A DNA stretch of 64,000 bases from Coffea arabica (GCF_036785885.1 NC_092326.1:4774001-4838000), one strand, 5' to 3'; counted from the first letter of the stretch, positions 11,454-23,979 are shown. Numbers and translations are program-made. The notes: generated by a model from the letters alone, not told the origin.

Positions 11454-14312
11454 TGTAAGGACTTGCAAATTCCTTATATTTTTTTCAAAAATACCCTTTT
11501 ATTTGGAGATTATTCATTTATTATAGTCCTACTACCCAATCGTTCCACAATAAGTGCAAATGAACCTAGAAAATAGGGTTTCACTTTTCGTTTTCAAGTT
11601 GGAGCAAGTTAGGGTTTTCACGTGTATCCGTAGTGTAATTATCCGGTACGGTGCGAGAATCAAATTTGGTGCTTAAGAGTGACTTTTAGATGAGAAATAA
11701 TATGTGATGAGGAGCAATGATAAAAAGTTAGTGAATGGGAAGTAAAAATCCTAGTACGTGTGATTTAAGGAAAAACGTTGCGAACCGACGGGTACCGTGC
11801 ACTACCGATTAAACGCACCACTTTCTTACCATACAAGCTCATTAATATTTAAGCAAAATATCCCCTCAATTCCAGCTGGTTTTGACCGAAAATTTGGACC
11901 AAAATGGCAAGGAAAATAAACAAAAAATGAGTGGAATTGGTGAGGACACTTGTTGGTCAACTAAGGGCCTTGACCAAGACTAGTTGTCTTACCTTCTTAT
12001 CACCATGGAGCAGCCTTTCTTCCTCATTTTTCTGCTATCTTGGCCGAGAGAGAGAGAGAGAGAAAAACCCAAGGGAGTGCTGCCCAATCCATCTTGAAAT
12101 TGGATCATCCAAGTGAGAAAACAAAATTCTAAACCGATTAATTTGTGAGTTGTGACTTTGGGAAGCTAGGGGAACCAAAAATTTCAAGAGGAGGTGAAGT
12201 ATTACTCTTTCAAGTTTCTTTTGTTGAGGTATAAGGTCTAACCATGGCTTTGGTCCTTTTATTTTTGCTTAAAGTTGTTATATAACTCATCTTTTGGTTA
12301 GATTAGTAGTTATCCAAGTTGTTTGGATGAATTTGAGGTGATGAATGGAAGTTAGGGTTTGGTGATTTTCTACCTAAACTTGTTCTATGGTTAATATATG
12401 TTGTATCTAAGATTATATAAGGGGCTTTGGTAGTGATTGAAGCAAGAAATGAAGAAAGTTTCCATTAAAAACGAAATATTCCAGATTTCTGGAAAATTGG
12501 ACTTCAGTTCTGTCCGGTTCCAGTTCGTGATGTTAGAGGCCAAATTAGGCTTGGCACAAAACATAAAAGTTGTATATAATGATATTTTATAGGTGCCTAC
12601 AGAATTTCAGCCCAATCGGAGCAACGTAGCCTGTGAAAAGACCAAAATACCCTTGCTGCCCTAGGATATTTCCAGTGATCCGTTTTAGATAGATTCATCC
12701 AATTAACCATGTCTATTCACTATGATCCGTGCTGATTTAGCCATCTGCCAAAACATGAAAGTTTTAGTACTCTGTCTTAGCTTTTCAACTCCACTAAGAG
12801 CATCTTAAACGGACTTTGGTAGCCTGAGTTATGGTCATTTTAAGGTAGTATGGTTAATTAGCCGATTAGTTGGAATTCGGTTCTGTAAATTGGGAATTTG
12901 ACTAGGTTACGCTGGAAACTGGACTAAGTGATCTTCATGAAAGTTGTAGGCCTTTGTCTTAGCTTCAAAATGGTATAAGTTGTACTTCAATCCGATAAGC
13001 GTAGCCTCAGACGTGTTCTTTCCGCAAAAATCCGTCAAATCTGTCTTTTGTTAAGTTCATTTCCGCACTTGTTGTTGGTTTGATTTTTGTCCTTGTTTTG
13101 TCTTGAGCCTATTGAACGCCTATTGAAATGAATTTGTGTTGTGTGTAACTTGGGTTTGATTGAGGAAAAGAATGAAGTCATAAATGGCTGGAAATAGGAA
13201 AATACAAAGGGCATGCTGCCCAAATTTACGCTCGAGAACTAGAGAAATACACTTGCGATTTGGGTAAGTCGGTAAATGAATATCACTTGAACCCTCTAGG
13301 ACTTTTATAACTTTGGTTATCGAGGGTTACACGTTAGAATCTAGCCAAACTTGTACCCTTAGGAAAAGTGGTAATAATCACTATAAATCCATTTTCCTTG
13401 CACTTTCGACTCAAAAGTTATTTCCAAGAAACATGTTACCAAATTCTTTAGTTTGAAAAGCGAGCAACTGTTTCACGACTATTCTTCAAGTGAATTTCAA
13501 TTTTTTGATTCTTATTGAACGAAACGTTTAAGTTCCGAACCTTAGTTGATTTTCAAAGTTCTTAAGTCAATTTTTATCGCAGATTTGAACTCCAAACCCG
13601 GAGTACCACCCAGACACAAGCACTAGAGGCACTACGGTATACTCGAGTATTACCACCCGTGTTTCGTGTGGCGTGCGGGCTCGAAAAAGGGGGTTGATCG
13701 GTGGACGGAGATTGGCGTGAAGTGTGGTTTTCTTTCTGGACTAGTTATTACTTGAAAGTTGACGGAGTGTCAACTACCAATTGATCAAGCTGGGAAGGAG
13801 CCGAGACATGAGCCACTGTATCCTTACGTGTGAACATGATCCATATATTTCTTGACTACTTGAAGTATTATCTCTTTGATTGAACTTGTTTGCTCGCTAT
13901 TTCACTATTACACGGTTATTACTTTGTTGATGACCAATTTGATATATGGAACTTCACTGAGTTTTGGCTCACTCCGTTAGTTTTGTTTTTCTTACAAGGG
14001 TACGAGCGAGGCGTGAGACGTGTAAAGACTAGCGTAGTCTAGTTGTTTAACTTTTGATTTTTGACTTGCACTCGCGCTATTCCTTGAATAGAATGTTTTG
14101 TATTGGGATTGTATATACTTTGAACCCGTTTGGGGTATATTGAGGCTTTGTACCTTGATCTTACATCAATGTAAATTATAAGTTTGAATCGCGATGTTAT
14201 TTATGATCCATGGATGTATACACGTGATTTAAGTGAGTGAGTCCTGACAAGAGTTGGGCAAGCGGTCCTCCAAACCCTTTGGTACGCCTTAGGGGGAGGT
14301 GGAGTCGTCACA
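11454..14312 (+). repeat. 3' LTR of the chromovirus, with 310-bp deletion
   Basis: Matches the 5' LTR end to end apart from scattered changes, a 14-bp loss near 11823 and a 310-bp loss after 13635. The larger loss corresponds to 4686-4995 of the 5' LTR. Ends GTCGTCACA at 14312. Confidence 0.92.
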
Positions 14313-14754
14313 GTTGTTGCTATTGATATTAATGTTGAAGACCTATTGGCATTTTTGCATCATTAAAGTTGAAATTATTCCACCATTCTTGATCATACCT
14401 GTTTGAATGAAGGTTATGATTTGACGTTAGGGTGAAAAGTCTCCAAATTTATTGATTGAGTCATTTAGGTAATCTTAAAATTCAAGACACATACCGGTTG
14501 AATAATCCGTAGCATAACAAATTTCACAGGTTGCAGCAGCCATTTTTTCTATAAGAATACTTAGTGAATCTGAATGTTGATCATCAAAAAAAGCATAAGT
14601 CTCATTACCTTTCGTAGGAATATAATATCCAGTCTATCACCAAAATATTGAATATTAGCAGTCATAAACTAGTGAACAAATGATAATAAGAGGAGAATAA
14701 AAATAAAAATAAAAATAAGATGAACTTAAAAAGAAATAAATTAATCAGACGCCA
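14313..14754 (-). pseudogene. Athila gag zinc-knuckle remnant, minus strand
   Basis: On the minus strand a frame reads ATCEICYATDYSTGMC (about 14560-14510). It matches the CEICTAMGHFTEMC knuckle of the second Athila gag at 24997-25041. It continues toward a SNRYDQEWWNNFNF-like stretch, the PYSNTYNPG region of Athila gag, before the chromovirus junction. Only about 200 bp separate the knuckle from the primer site, so the gag N-terminal domain is deleted. Stops are present. Confidence 0.6.
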
Positions 14755-14772
14755 ATCCTTGGCAATGGTACA
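14755..14772 (-). other. Degenerate Athila primer-binding site
   Basis: The plus-strand text TCCTTGGCAATGGTAC is the reverse complement of a decayed TGGCGCCGTTGCCGGGGA primer site. That site is intact at 23962-23979. The visible differences are mainly C-to-T or G-to-A. It abuts the LTR end at 14779. Confidence 0.6.
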
Positions 14773-14778
14773 AAAAAT

Positions 14779-16238
14779 TGATAGGTATTGAGCCTATACA
14801 ATAATAAGTACCTACTTAAGAAAAATACAAATTTTGTATATAGCGGTGAGTAAGGTCGAATCTGCAGGAATTCAAAAAATTTGTTTCTCCCTGAGTTCAA
14901 CGTATGGGGGATTTTATAAAAATATAAAAATAAATAATTAACTAAATTAAAACAATGCACAAAAATAGATATGAATAAATCAACAATAGATACAATTCTA
15001 GCCAAAGGTGCAACTTTTCAGACACGATCCATTCAACTAATCATCGATGTAAAGATAATTCAATTACTCATTAATAGATTGCTTATAGTTGCCATATATA
15101 TGATAAACAACCATCTTTTCCTTACTTTATCGATAGTCAAGGTACAACCGTTGACTATTTTTCTAACCAAAAAACAACCCTAGGTACAGCCGTAAGATTT
15201 AATTCCTTGATTGCATTAAGAATTAGAAAAACTCAATCCTAACCAACAAACGCGCTACGATGGTTTGTTTAAATTAGATCATACGTTTCCCTAACATGGG
15301 ACCAATCATGCTAGTTGCCACTAGTATTAACCAATCAAACAATTATGGATTTAACTGATTAATTTGACAGTAGATTATTATGCTAATTCGAATATCGTAC
15401 CCTTGACATTCAAATAACAAAACAATCATAAGAAATTAAACCAGAAAATGTATAAATATCAATGAATAAAAGAAATAAATAAAATTAATTCGATCTCACA
15501 GATGTTTGGAACCGCACATTCAAATTGGCCTTCGACTAGAAAAAGAAGTTCAGCTACTTTCTATTGAGAATAACCCACACAATTCCATTGGTGAGAATTG
15601 CATGAAGTTCCACAATGGAATAAAGAAAACTCCAGGAAAGACGAATAGAGAGGCCAAGCGGCTGTCCTTCCTTTTCTAGCAAACGAGTCACAACCCCCTT
15701 TTATTGTTTCTATCCTACGAAGTACTAATCAAACGGGATTCTGGCTTCCCGTATTCTCTTGTTTCCTGATTAATATCAACTACTAATACTACTACTACTT
15801 CTCCTAGTAGTCTCGTGTTTCGAGGAAAATAAAAGACAAGGTAAACGATAATGCATTTCTAGACTTGTTTCCTACTATTAGTAGACTACTATTATTTAGC
15901 CAAATCAAATTGGTATAACAAATCATCTTATCCGAAAATGAAAGATCAACAATGATCATCTGATGAAACATTCGTGATTGGACTTTCGAGACTTCGACTC
16001 ATGGCTGGAAATTCCGCTTCAACTCCCGAGCTCTCCGGACATGCAAAACTTAAACTTCCACGTGCCTACGGCAAATAGTAGATCCAGTGGAAAATCATGC
16101 CTTTTAATTACTTTTTGCTTTAAATCCCTACAACCAACACAATTACCAAAAATGAGTAGAACTCGCCAATTAACGCAATATTTGGTAAAATAAACGAGGG
16201 AAACAATAATAAAATTAATGATAAAATGGAACTTATCA
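14779..16238 (-). repeat. 5' LTR of Athila element no. 1 (minus strand)
   Basis: In plus orientation it starts TGATAGGTATTGAGCC and ends ACTTATCA. It is closely similar in layout to the solo LTR at 40192-41486: both have ATTTTGTATATAGCGGTGAG near the start, CATCGAT/ATTCA blocks, and AACAAACNCGCTACGA in the middle. The TG/CA termini, length (1460 bp) and adjoining primer site fix its boundaries and orientation. The flank 16239-16243 (ATAGC) would be the TSD, but the partner lies outside the window. Confidence 0.82.
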
Positions 16239-17156
16239 ATAGCCCACAACATTTTTAGGATAAAATCAAGTAATGATAAAGTGGACTACAGGAATTGAGA
16301 AACAAGTGCATAATAAGTACCTAACAAAGAACAAAGCTTCTATGCTCCTCAAGAAGCAAAGCAGCAGGCAAGAAAACTTGAGAGAAGAATGAGGAAGCAA
16401 GAGAGAGAAAGAGAACAATGTGGTGTCGAGTATATTGCCTTCTCAGACTATAAAGATAGTAACATGATACAATCTTTTACTACCTTCCATGTAGCACTCT
16501 TCGAGTTTTTGAAAGTTTATACTTACCTCCTTCATTGAATGGGTTCATCCTAAATAAACATTAATCTCCAAGGTACAAGTTGGATTTTAATTACAAAATC
16601 AACATTGTTATGCTCTTAAGAGGTTTTTTTCTGGTTGATTTCATATTGCACTCTTTAATTGAATTTTGATTCCTACTTGTTCCTGAATTCTTTAATCCCT
16701 AATCCATACCATGATTTCTACTTTGATCCCTAAGCTATAAATTTTTTTTGGGCCCCTAAGTTCTAAATTGAGACACTTTAGTTCTTGGGTGTGCTCAAAC
16801 TCCTACTTTGGTTTGTAAATATATTTTTTCCCTCTAATTCTAGAATTCTTTTGGCTTGTTTAATTTGATTTTTTTATACCCTCACAACATGCAAACATGC
16901 TGCTCTCTATTAGTGTATATATAAGATTTACTCTATTTTTTAAACTATTCTTCCTTCTTAATAAGTCAAACCTTGAACTTTCTGTTACAACATAAAGCAT
17001 ATCGTATATAAAAAAAAGTAAGGCATTTTACCAATTAATTTGCAGTTGGTTTTTATATTCTAAAGAGTATGCAAACTCCTTTTTGTATCCAGTTATCATT
17101 CTGTTCTCCTAACTATATAATTTGAAAAATATTTACAAAAGATATGCTAAAAGGCA
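16239..17156. other. AT-rich intergenic stretch
   Basis: No open frame, terminal repeat or recognisable element seen. There is a short purine-rich run (AAGAGAGAGAAAGAGA near 16400) and several poly-T tracts. Confidence 0.5.
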
Positions 17157-17166
17157 AATAATAAAA

Positions 17167-18307
17167 GGCCAAAAATCTCGATGGCCATTAAACTATTTCC
17201 TACGTCTACTTTTGACCATCAAACTATTTTTTGTCTCAATTTAGCTACTCAACTAACTAATCAGTATATAGTAGCCATTTCATTAGATTTTGCTCTTAAT
17301 CTACAAAATATACCTAACAGTGCAAATCACGTGTCAAAATCTAAGGGTAAATATGTCTATTGAGTTTCTTGACTTGAAGATAAAAAATTTCAACAGCCAC
17401 TAAACTGCTCTAATAGTATATATACTTTTAACCACTCAATTATTTTTTGATTCAAAATGACCACTCAACTCACAAATATATATATTAGTGACCGTTTTGT
17501 CCAACTTCGGTGTTAAACCTAATGGAATGAGTTGCATGTGCTCTGCACACACTAAAAACTATAGGCGAGTTCATCCAAATATATGAGACAAAAATCTTAA
17601 ATAGCTATTGAACTATACAAATAATATGTTCTTAGTGATCTTTCGTTCAAATTGGTCACTCAGCTCACCAAAATAGTATATTAGCGACCTTTCAACTATT
17701 AAATTTCATCATTAAATCTACTATATTAGCGATCTACTATATTAAATTTACAATATTAAATCTACTACATTAAATTTTATATTAGTGATCTTTCATTCAA
17801 ATTTTATCATTAAATCTACTATTTTCAACTATTAAACATTCTAAATTTTTTTTGTTAATTAAAAATCTAAAACTCTAGATGGGAAAAATCTAAAAAATTG
17901 ACCTTACGAAATTGTCATGTTTTGGGTATGTCAAATGCACATAGAACTCATTCCTTTAGCATTAACAGAAATATTTGATGAAATGGCTGCTAGTATACTG
18001 ATTTAAGAGTTTAATGATTATATTGAAACAAAAAATATTTGAATGGCCAAAAGAGTATGAGAGGAATAGTTTAGTGGCTGTTGGACTTTTTAGATTTGGA
18101 TTGAGAAACTTAGTGGATATGATTACCCTTATATTTTGACACTTGATTTGCATGTGTTTGGTTTATTTGTAAACTAAGAGTAAAATCCGATGAATTAACC
18201 AAGGGTATATTGATTAATTAGTTGAGTGATTAAATTGAGACAAAAAATAGTTTGGTTGCAACAAACAGATGCCAGAAATAGTTTAGTGGTCGCCATTTTT
18301 TTTGCCC
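17167..18307. mobile_element. Palindromic Mutator-like MITE with long TIRs
   Basis: The left arm (17167-about 17562) is repeated inverted as the right arm (about 17913-18307). Examples are AAACTATTTTTTGTCTCAAT on both, and GGAATGAGTT near the inner ends. The ends read GGCCAAAAAT and, inverted, GGGCAAAAAA. The direct flank AATAATAAAA (17157-17166 and 18308-18317) is a perfect 10-bp TSD, typical of Mutator-like elements. The middle (17563-17912) has short tandem motifs such as ATTAAATCTACTA and no ORF. It is non-autonomous. Confidence 0.82.
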
Positions 18308-18318
18308 AATAATAAAAG

Positions 18319-18539
18319 AGCAAAATTTGTCGTGCAACGTGCATGGGGGTTCACACATGCAAGTCCTCCTTTAGCTCCCTTGGTTTTCCTTGCAGATCCC
18401 AGAAAGAATATTCCTTATGGAAACGAGCTAAACAATGTAAATTGAGTAAAACTATAACAATAAAGGATCAAAATAGTAATACTTCCAAATGGATAATGTC
18501 CAAACTCCTAGAAAAAAGTGGTCAATCTTTATTCTACGG
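18319..18539. other. Short spacer without recognisable content
   Basis: Lies between the palindromic MITE and the inverted-repeat unit. One short open frame (18343-18555) looks like chance. Confidence 0.4.
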
Positions 18540-18790
18540 AAGTTTGTCAAAATAGTCCCTCATATTTTTAATAAACACTGTTTCAGTCATTCACAGTCAA
18601 AATCAATCAAAATAGTCTCTTAGATATTAAATAAAAATGTACCCATTTAGTCTCAGAACTCATTTTTGATTAGTTTTCATGTCAAAAAGCGCACTGTGTC
18701 TTAGGTTTCCACAATTTCAATGGCAAAATGGGAACATTCATTTCACTTGAAAAAAAAGAAAAAAAACTGATGACAATCGCATGAGCACTT

Positions 18791-19393
18791 TGTAAGACTT
18801 GCCTCTTTTGAGGCAATTGTGATCCACATGATTGATTCTAAAGTGATTGATATCATAATTAATTGATTGACATTTTGTCAATAATTAATTAGCATCTCCC
18901 ATTATATAATGATTGATTGACATCCTGATTAATGGATTGATATTTTGTCAATAATTAATTAGTATCTTCTATTTGTCTATGATTGATTGATATCTACTGT
19001 TAATTGATGTCTTATTCAATCAGTTAATCAATCAAATCAATCAATTAGTCATAAAATTTTATTTCAGTTATGAATTTTGGCAAGATTTTCTTGATGGAAG
19101 GAAACCCGAGGGATTTTTGTATTTGCCAGTAAGGGTCCCTAGCCTAACCTATAAATAGCTTATAATATTCTATCAATTGTACACTTTTTTGGTTAGGCAT
19201 AGACTAGAAGATCCTCACTCTAAATTCTCTTTCTACTTTTCCTTCTTCTACATATTTTGTTTTTGTTAGATTAAACAAGAAGGAGTCAAAGACACAAGAA
19301 GAGATCAGCTTGTACTTGACAACAATGGTTAGAGGTAAGTGTATTTAGATTTCTGCTGCGTAGTACACTCACATGTACATAGTTAGTTTAACA
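18791..19393 (+). repeat. 5' LTR of the copia element
   Basis: Begins TGTAAGACTTGCC and ends TAGTTTAACA. The first 260 bp are rich in ATTGATTGA and AATTAATTA motifs that could fold. Matches 42050-42653 end to end with scattered substitutions. Confidence 0.9.
19149..19158 (+). promoter_or_regulatory. Probable TATA box of the copia LTR
   Basis: CTATAAATAG lies about 245 bp before the LTR end, a normal place for the LTR promoter. The 3' LTR has CTATGAATAG at the same place, so that copy has lost the best match. Confidence 0.55.
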
Positions 19394-19395
19394 TG

Positions 19396-19408
19396 TGGTA
19401 TCAGAGCC
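19396..19408 (+). other. Primer-binding site of the copia element
   Basis: TGGTATCAGAGCC, a full match to the usual initiator-Met-tRNA primer site, two bases after the 5' LTR. Confidence 0.92.
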
Positions 19409-20180
19409 AACCTCTAACCATGTTGTTCAATTTATAATTTCATGGTTTATTGGCAATCTGATAAAAGTTTTAGAGATTTGTATCAAGTTTGAACGAATCG
19501 AATTTAATTTGCCATGGGATCCACGGTCCATTTTCTCAATAATTGAGATTTATTGACTAATCCTATGTATATTTATCATTCATATGATATTTTATTTAGT
19601 TATGCAATTCATCCAGATTTTTGGAAGGTTGCAAGGAATTTGAATGTTTTTTGGACTTATATATTTGTGATTGTAAGGGTTATATGTATTGATTATTATT
19701 ATCAATACAATATAACAATTCGAGAAACATATAAAGAGTTGTTATATTCAACAATCAAAAGATTAATATCATATTAATCTATGCAAGATAATTGGTTGAC
19801 GTTATATGAATGGATCTGCAGGTTTATTGAATCCCTGCTACTTTATTATGAGATAAATATCTAAAGGCATGATTTCAATATGAATTTGCCTCCACGTTCC
19901 TGTTTTTATTTGAAATTTTGTAGTATTTTGTACACTACACTTATGTTCATTTATCTCATATTATAATGTCAACATTAGTATGGTTGATTATATTTAAATT
20001 TTAGAGAATTTCCTTTATAAAGCGTGTCTAGCATCTTAATTATTTGATGCATGAAGTATTTTAATCACATAAAGGCTGGTGGTTAAAAAATGAATAAAAA
20101 AAGGAAATTATGAAATTCTTTTGTCAAAATACAGATTTTTTTGACTATTTTGATATCCTTATAAAATCTAGCACATTTTA

Positions 20181-20660
20181 TATTTGAGAGTAGCCATAAC
20201 ATCTCAAACATTGGTGTACTACAATTTTGATCACATATAGTTTAGTGATCAAAATCAAGGATTTTTAATCAACAAATTGACTACTTATTTTCTATGAATT
20301 TTCATTAGAAGTTTTCTTACATCGTTTGTTTGTGAGTAGCCACGGCATCTCAAATATACGGTGTAAATAACTCTAATCACATAAGATTAAGTGATTATAA
20401 AAGGAAAGAAAAATTCAATGAAATTTAGTCAACATAAAGTTTTTGACTATTGACAAATAACAAGATGCCATGCTAAAAATTTCACTTTTATATTATATAT
20501 TTGGGAGTAACCACAGCATCCCAAATATTTGATGAGAAAAGTTGTTCATCACATACAGTTTGGTGATTGAAATTGTGAATTTTTAGTCAACATATTAACT
20601 AGTTGACAATTTTTCTTATAACGCCGTATACTTAGGAGTAGTCACAGCATCTTAAGTATC
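20181..20660 (+). repeat. Four spaced hairpins with a conserved 12-nt loop
   Basis: Hairpins at 20180-20211, 20326-20357, 20497-20528 and 20628-20659 are spaced about 130-170 bp. Each has a 12-nt loop matching GTARYCAYRRCA and a stem of 7-10 bp. The third stem is ATATTTGGGA with TCCCAAATAT. The fourth is ATACTTAGGA with TCTTAAGTAT, so both sides changed together. The spacers share weak repeats (ATCACATA, TAGTCAACA). They lie in the transcribed leader of the copia element, about 800 bp after the primer site. Confidence 0.75.
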
Positions 20661-22446
20661 TTGGTATTTGGAGAAATTTTGTATTTCTTTTTCACATATT
20701 GCTAAGTGATTAGAGAAATTAAAAAAAATGGCATGTATATCAAGTTGCAATTAATTCATTGAGATAGTTATCTTGCCCCACAAGGAGGTAATTATTTTGA
20801 TGAGATTAATTGACATAAGATGGTAAATTAGTCAGTCAATTAAGAGATATTTCTATGCTTACAGGTACGAATTATTTCTTTAATTCATTGTTCTAGATTA
20901 CTAATCTTATGATTAAGTAAAGTAAATTCTATGCATGTTTGCAACCTTTGTCCACAAAAAGGTTTGAATTTAATATTTGAATTAATGTAAGGTTGATTCA
21001 AAATCAAGGTACAAATTCATAGCTTTTTTATGATATGGTTCTTGATTGTTAATTCAGTGTTTCATTCTAATGATTTTATGGTTCTTATTAGCTTGATTTT
21101 TAAATTCATTCTCTTTTATTTTTGGTGCAAGTTTTAAATTAGCACTTTCATGAGAATGAACAAACCATTCTCATAATGTGGATATATTTGCTAATATAGA
21201 GGTTGAGTATGAGAATTGGGAGCAATTTAATAGTTTTCTCATTTTGTCTCATATTCATATAAATTAGGGTTCAAACCCTAATTATTTATAGTTAAATCTT
21301 GCATGAAAGCCATAAAGAAATTGTTGTAAGTTTTAACTAGCACCATTAGAAGGCTTTCTTTTGTGACACTTAAATATTGAAGTGTATTTAGCTCACTTCT
21401 TAGAATTGAGAATTTTGCTATATCATCCATTAAAGTCCCATCAAATTGAGGTTGAGTTATTTCTATAGCATTTCATTCTTGATTCTTTCATGCAGAATTT
21501 TTTAACCATTCAAACCTTTATAATACTCATAAAGATATATGGTTAATTACTTGTTTTAAACATGTGTATTAAGAAAGGATAAAGCGGTTAAGAAATAAGA
21601 GAAACTTAAGCTTCATGAAAGAAGAAATGGAAAGAAAGGTAATTTTGTTCTCATTAAGTCAAACAACAATAGAGACCAACATTGTTTGTAAGAGAATGAT
21701 ACTTGAGACTCTACCTTGAAAGAAAGTAACTCAAAACAAAATCTCAATTGTTGAGTGTTATAAATTGTGATATATTTGGTGAATTGGCTAAATCAGTCAA
21801 TTTGTGCTGCTAGTATAATAAGTTTTTTATTATATTTGGTGGTAGATTTTGAAAATTGTAAAGTTATTAATTCTAAAGTTTCTAGTACTATCCGTTGAAT
21901 TGAACAATATACTGTACTTGATCATAATAATTATATTGGTAGCAAATATGTTTATCACTGGAAAAACTCCTTAAAGTTTGGCATAAGAGATTAAGATATA
22001 TCTCTATAAGGAAATAAAGAGTTGAAAATCATAAATCAACTCTTTGTAAAGAATATAAAATAAATTCTAAACTTATGGCTATCTTTCTTTATTATAAAAT
22101 AAAATAAAGAAAATAAATCATAAATCTTTAAAGATCGTAGATTTATTGACTATAATATTTTAGGTAGACTGCATGAGTAAAACAGACTATTCAACCATTA
22201 TGGATGCCATAAGAGTTTCATTATAACACTAAATTTTGTAAATTATTTTCTATCCTTTTTGATTGGTGAGAGATATTTATCTCATTATTAGGTAAACATT
22301 CTTCAAATATAAAGTTCCTTTCTTATTTGATAAAGGATCAATATTGATACCTTTGTAAATGTTCAAGCGAGAAAGGAAATTTGAAATTTGAGAGATAGAA
22401 AATAAAATGAAGGCACACAAAATTAGAGGACAATCCTATATGTGCT
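20661..22446 (+). pseudogene. Copia gag-pol remnant, 5' part
   Basis: No long frame survives. Near 21976-22020 one frame reads VWHKRLRYISIRK, which fits the LWHKRLGHIS motif of the copia GAG-pre-integrase domain. Earlier text near 21200 reads NWEQFNSFLILSHIH and may be gag, but I am unsure. Frequent stops show strong decay. The frame is then cut by the Athila insertion at 22447. The stretch 19409-20180 before it holds nothing I recognise. Confidence 0.5.
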
Positions 22447-23956
22447 TGATAGGTTGCAATTTTATCATTTATTTTATAATTAATTTCCCCTATTACCTGA
22501 CATGATATGGATTAATTGTCAGATTCTACTCACTTTTAAAAATTTGTATTTATTACAAGGAGTAGAATAAAAATACCAGCACAAGTGGCAATTTGATAGT
22601 AATCAGAAAAGGAGTTCAAGTAGCAGCCTTTATTCCAGGAGCAAATACGGCATCCAGGGGCATTTTTGGAAAAGGGGAACTTTTCCTCTTTTGGTGATCC
22701 CCGAAGAGAGCGAAAAGGAGAAGACTGAGAGAAGCCACACTTTTCTTTTGGAGTGGAGTAGCCGCAAAGTAGAAAGAAAGTAGGACTTAGATAGGAAAAT
22801 AGAGTAGACTACAGGCACTACTTTTAGCTTTTCCCTTTGACTTTTCTTTTCCATCTTTTATTAGTAGTTGTTCCTTCGTTTGTGATGACAAGGAAAAACA
22901 ATTGATGACTTTGGGTAGCTTGGCTTTTCTGCATTATTCCAACGAATTGAATTTTTCCAGTCTCGAAGGACAATGGCCGCTACTTTCTCTGCAGCTTTGT
23001 GTGGGTTTTTCACATCAGGGATGAACTAAATCTCTTTTTCTAGTCTAGAAACAACGGAGGTTTTGGTTCGTCTAAAAATTGTGAGATCAATTTAATTTTA
23101 TCTTTTTCTCTTATTTATTGGTATTTACATATTCCCTGATTGCAGTGCTTATGGTTATTTAATTAATTGATTATCTTAGATTCGGATGTCGAATTAATTT
23201 GGTAACCTATTGTCGATTAGAGCATTAAATCCGTAATTGTTTAATTGCCCTGAAATAGTGACAAGTGGCATGATTGGATTTGTGTCAAGTGAATACACAA
23301 GCTAATCTAAAATAACCCTGCTAGTGCGTTATTTGATTAGAATAGGGTTCCTCTAATATATAAGGTAATTGGGGAATTAAATCTTACTGCCGTACCTAAG
23401 ATTATTTCTTAATTAGACCAATTATTAACGAGCGTATCATAATCACCGATACAGTAAAGAGAGGTTGACTGTCATCGCTTGTTTAACAGTTATAACCTAT
23501 TTATTAGTAAATAATTGGAATTGCCTTTGCATCGATGATCAATTAGGCGAACCATTGCTGAAGTTATTTCTTGACTGGATCTTTAGTATCATTAATCTGA
23601 TTTTAGTAAATTATTATTTAATTTTTAGTTAGCTATTTGATTTTATTTGAACTGCTTTGATTGTCATCGTTTATACAGAAACACCCCTTGTTACTATGGA
23701 GTTGAAAAGAAACGATTTTTCCCAATTCCTGAGAATATGACCCTACTTGTCCTGTTTACAAATTAATAATTTCTTGTGAATAAGCAATCCCATTCTGGTA
23801 TATCGGGGGGTTAAGCAAACTTTTCGGGAATAGGGTAAATCAAGTAACCTATTGCACACCTAGAGTTCCTGCTTCAGTACTCAGAATTGGGCTTTGATTA
23901 TTTTAATTAGCAATTAGATTTATTTTTATTATTGTACAGACATTGACAATCTATCA
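22447..23956 (+). repeat. 5' LTR of Athila no. 2
   Basis: Begins TGATAGGTTGCAA and ends AATCTATCA. It holds about 40 bp (around 22660-22700) that are missing in the 3' LTR. Confidence 0.92.
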
Positions 23957-23961
23957 ATTTT

Positions 23962-23979
23962 TGGCGCCGTTGCCGGGGA
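23962..23979 (+). other. Primer-binding site, tRNA-Asp type
   Basis: TGGCGCCGTTGCCGGGGA, the canonical Athila primer site, five bases after the 5' LTR. Confidence 0.92.

Larger units (their letters stand above)
2491..14312 (+). mobile_element. Chromovirus (Tekay/Del-like Ty3/gypsy), complete but inactive
   Basis: An 11.8-kb LTR retrotransposon with long LTRs (3182 and 2859 bp), an initiator-Met-tRNA-type primer site, an upstream coiled-coil ORF, gag-pol in the order gag, PR, RT, RNase H, IN, and a C-terminal chromodomain. The LTRs begin TG and end CA. The flanks GTTGC (2486-2490) and GTTGT (14313-14317) are a probable 5-bp TSD with one change. It inserted into the gag of the minus-strand Athila element. 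Chromodomain integrase with very long LTRs points to the Tekay/Del clade. At least a dozen in-frame stops and three frameshifts make it dead. Confidence 0.93.
1..16238 (-). mobile_element. Athila-type Ty3/gypsy retrotransposon no. 1, decayed, minus strand
   Basis: Read on the minus strand this element runs: 5' LTR (16238-14779), degenerate tRNA-Asp-type primer site (14772-14755), gag zinc-knuckle remnant (to 14313), the chromovirus insertion (14312-2491), gag C-terminal remnant (2490-2095), pol fragment (about 1840-1640), tandem repeats, a CT-rich leader and a 3' UTR-like block (385-180). The same order occurs in the better-preserved Athila element at 22447-38880, and several blocks align by eye. 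The 3' LTR should lie just left of base 1, so its TSD cannot be checked. Most of pol and the 3' ORF are deleted. The assignment rests on gag, LTR and UTR similarity to the second element. Confidence 0.75.

Noticed and set aside
14745..15005. 86-codon minus-strand frame over the LTR/primer-site boundary
   Set aside because: Crosses the LTR end and degenerate primer site; chance frame.
19553..19777. 74-codon frame in the copia leader
   Set aside because: AT-rich, Ile/Tyr-rich, and no gag similarity.
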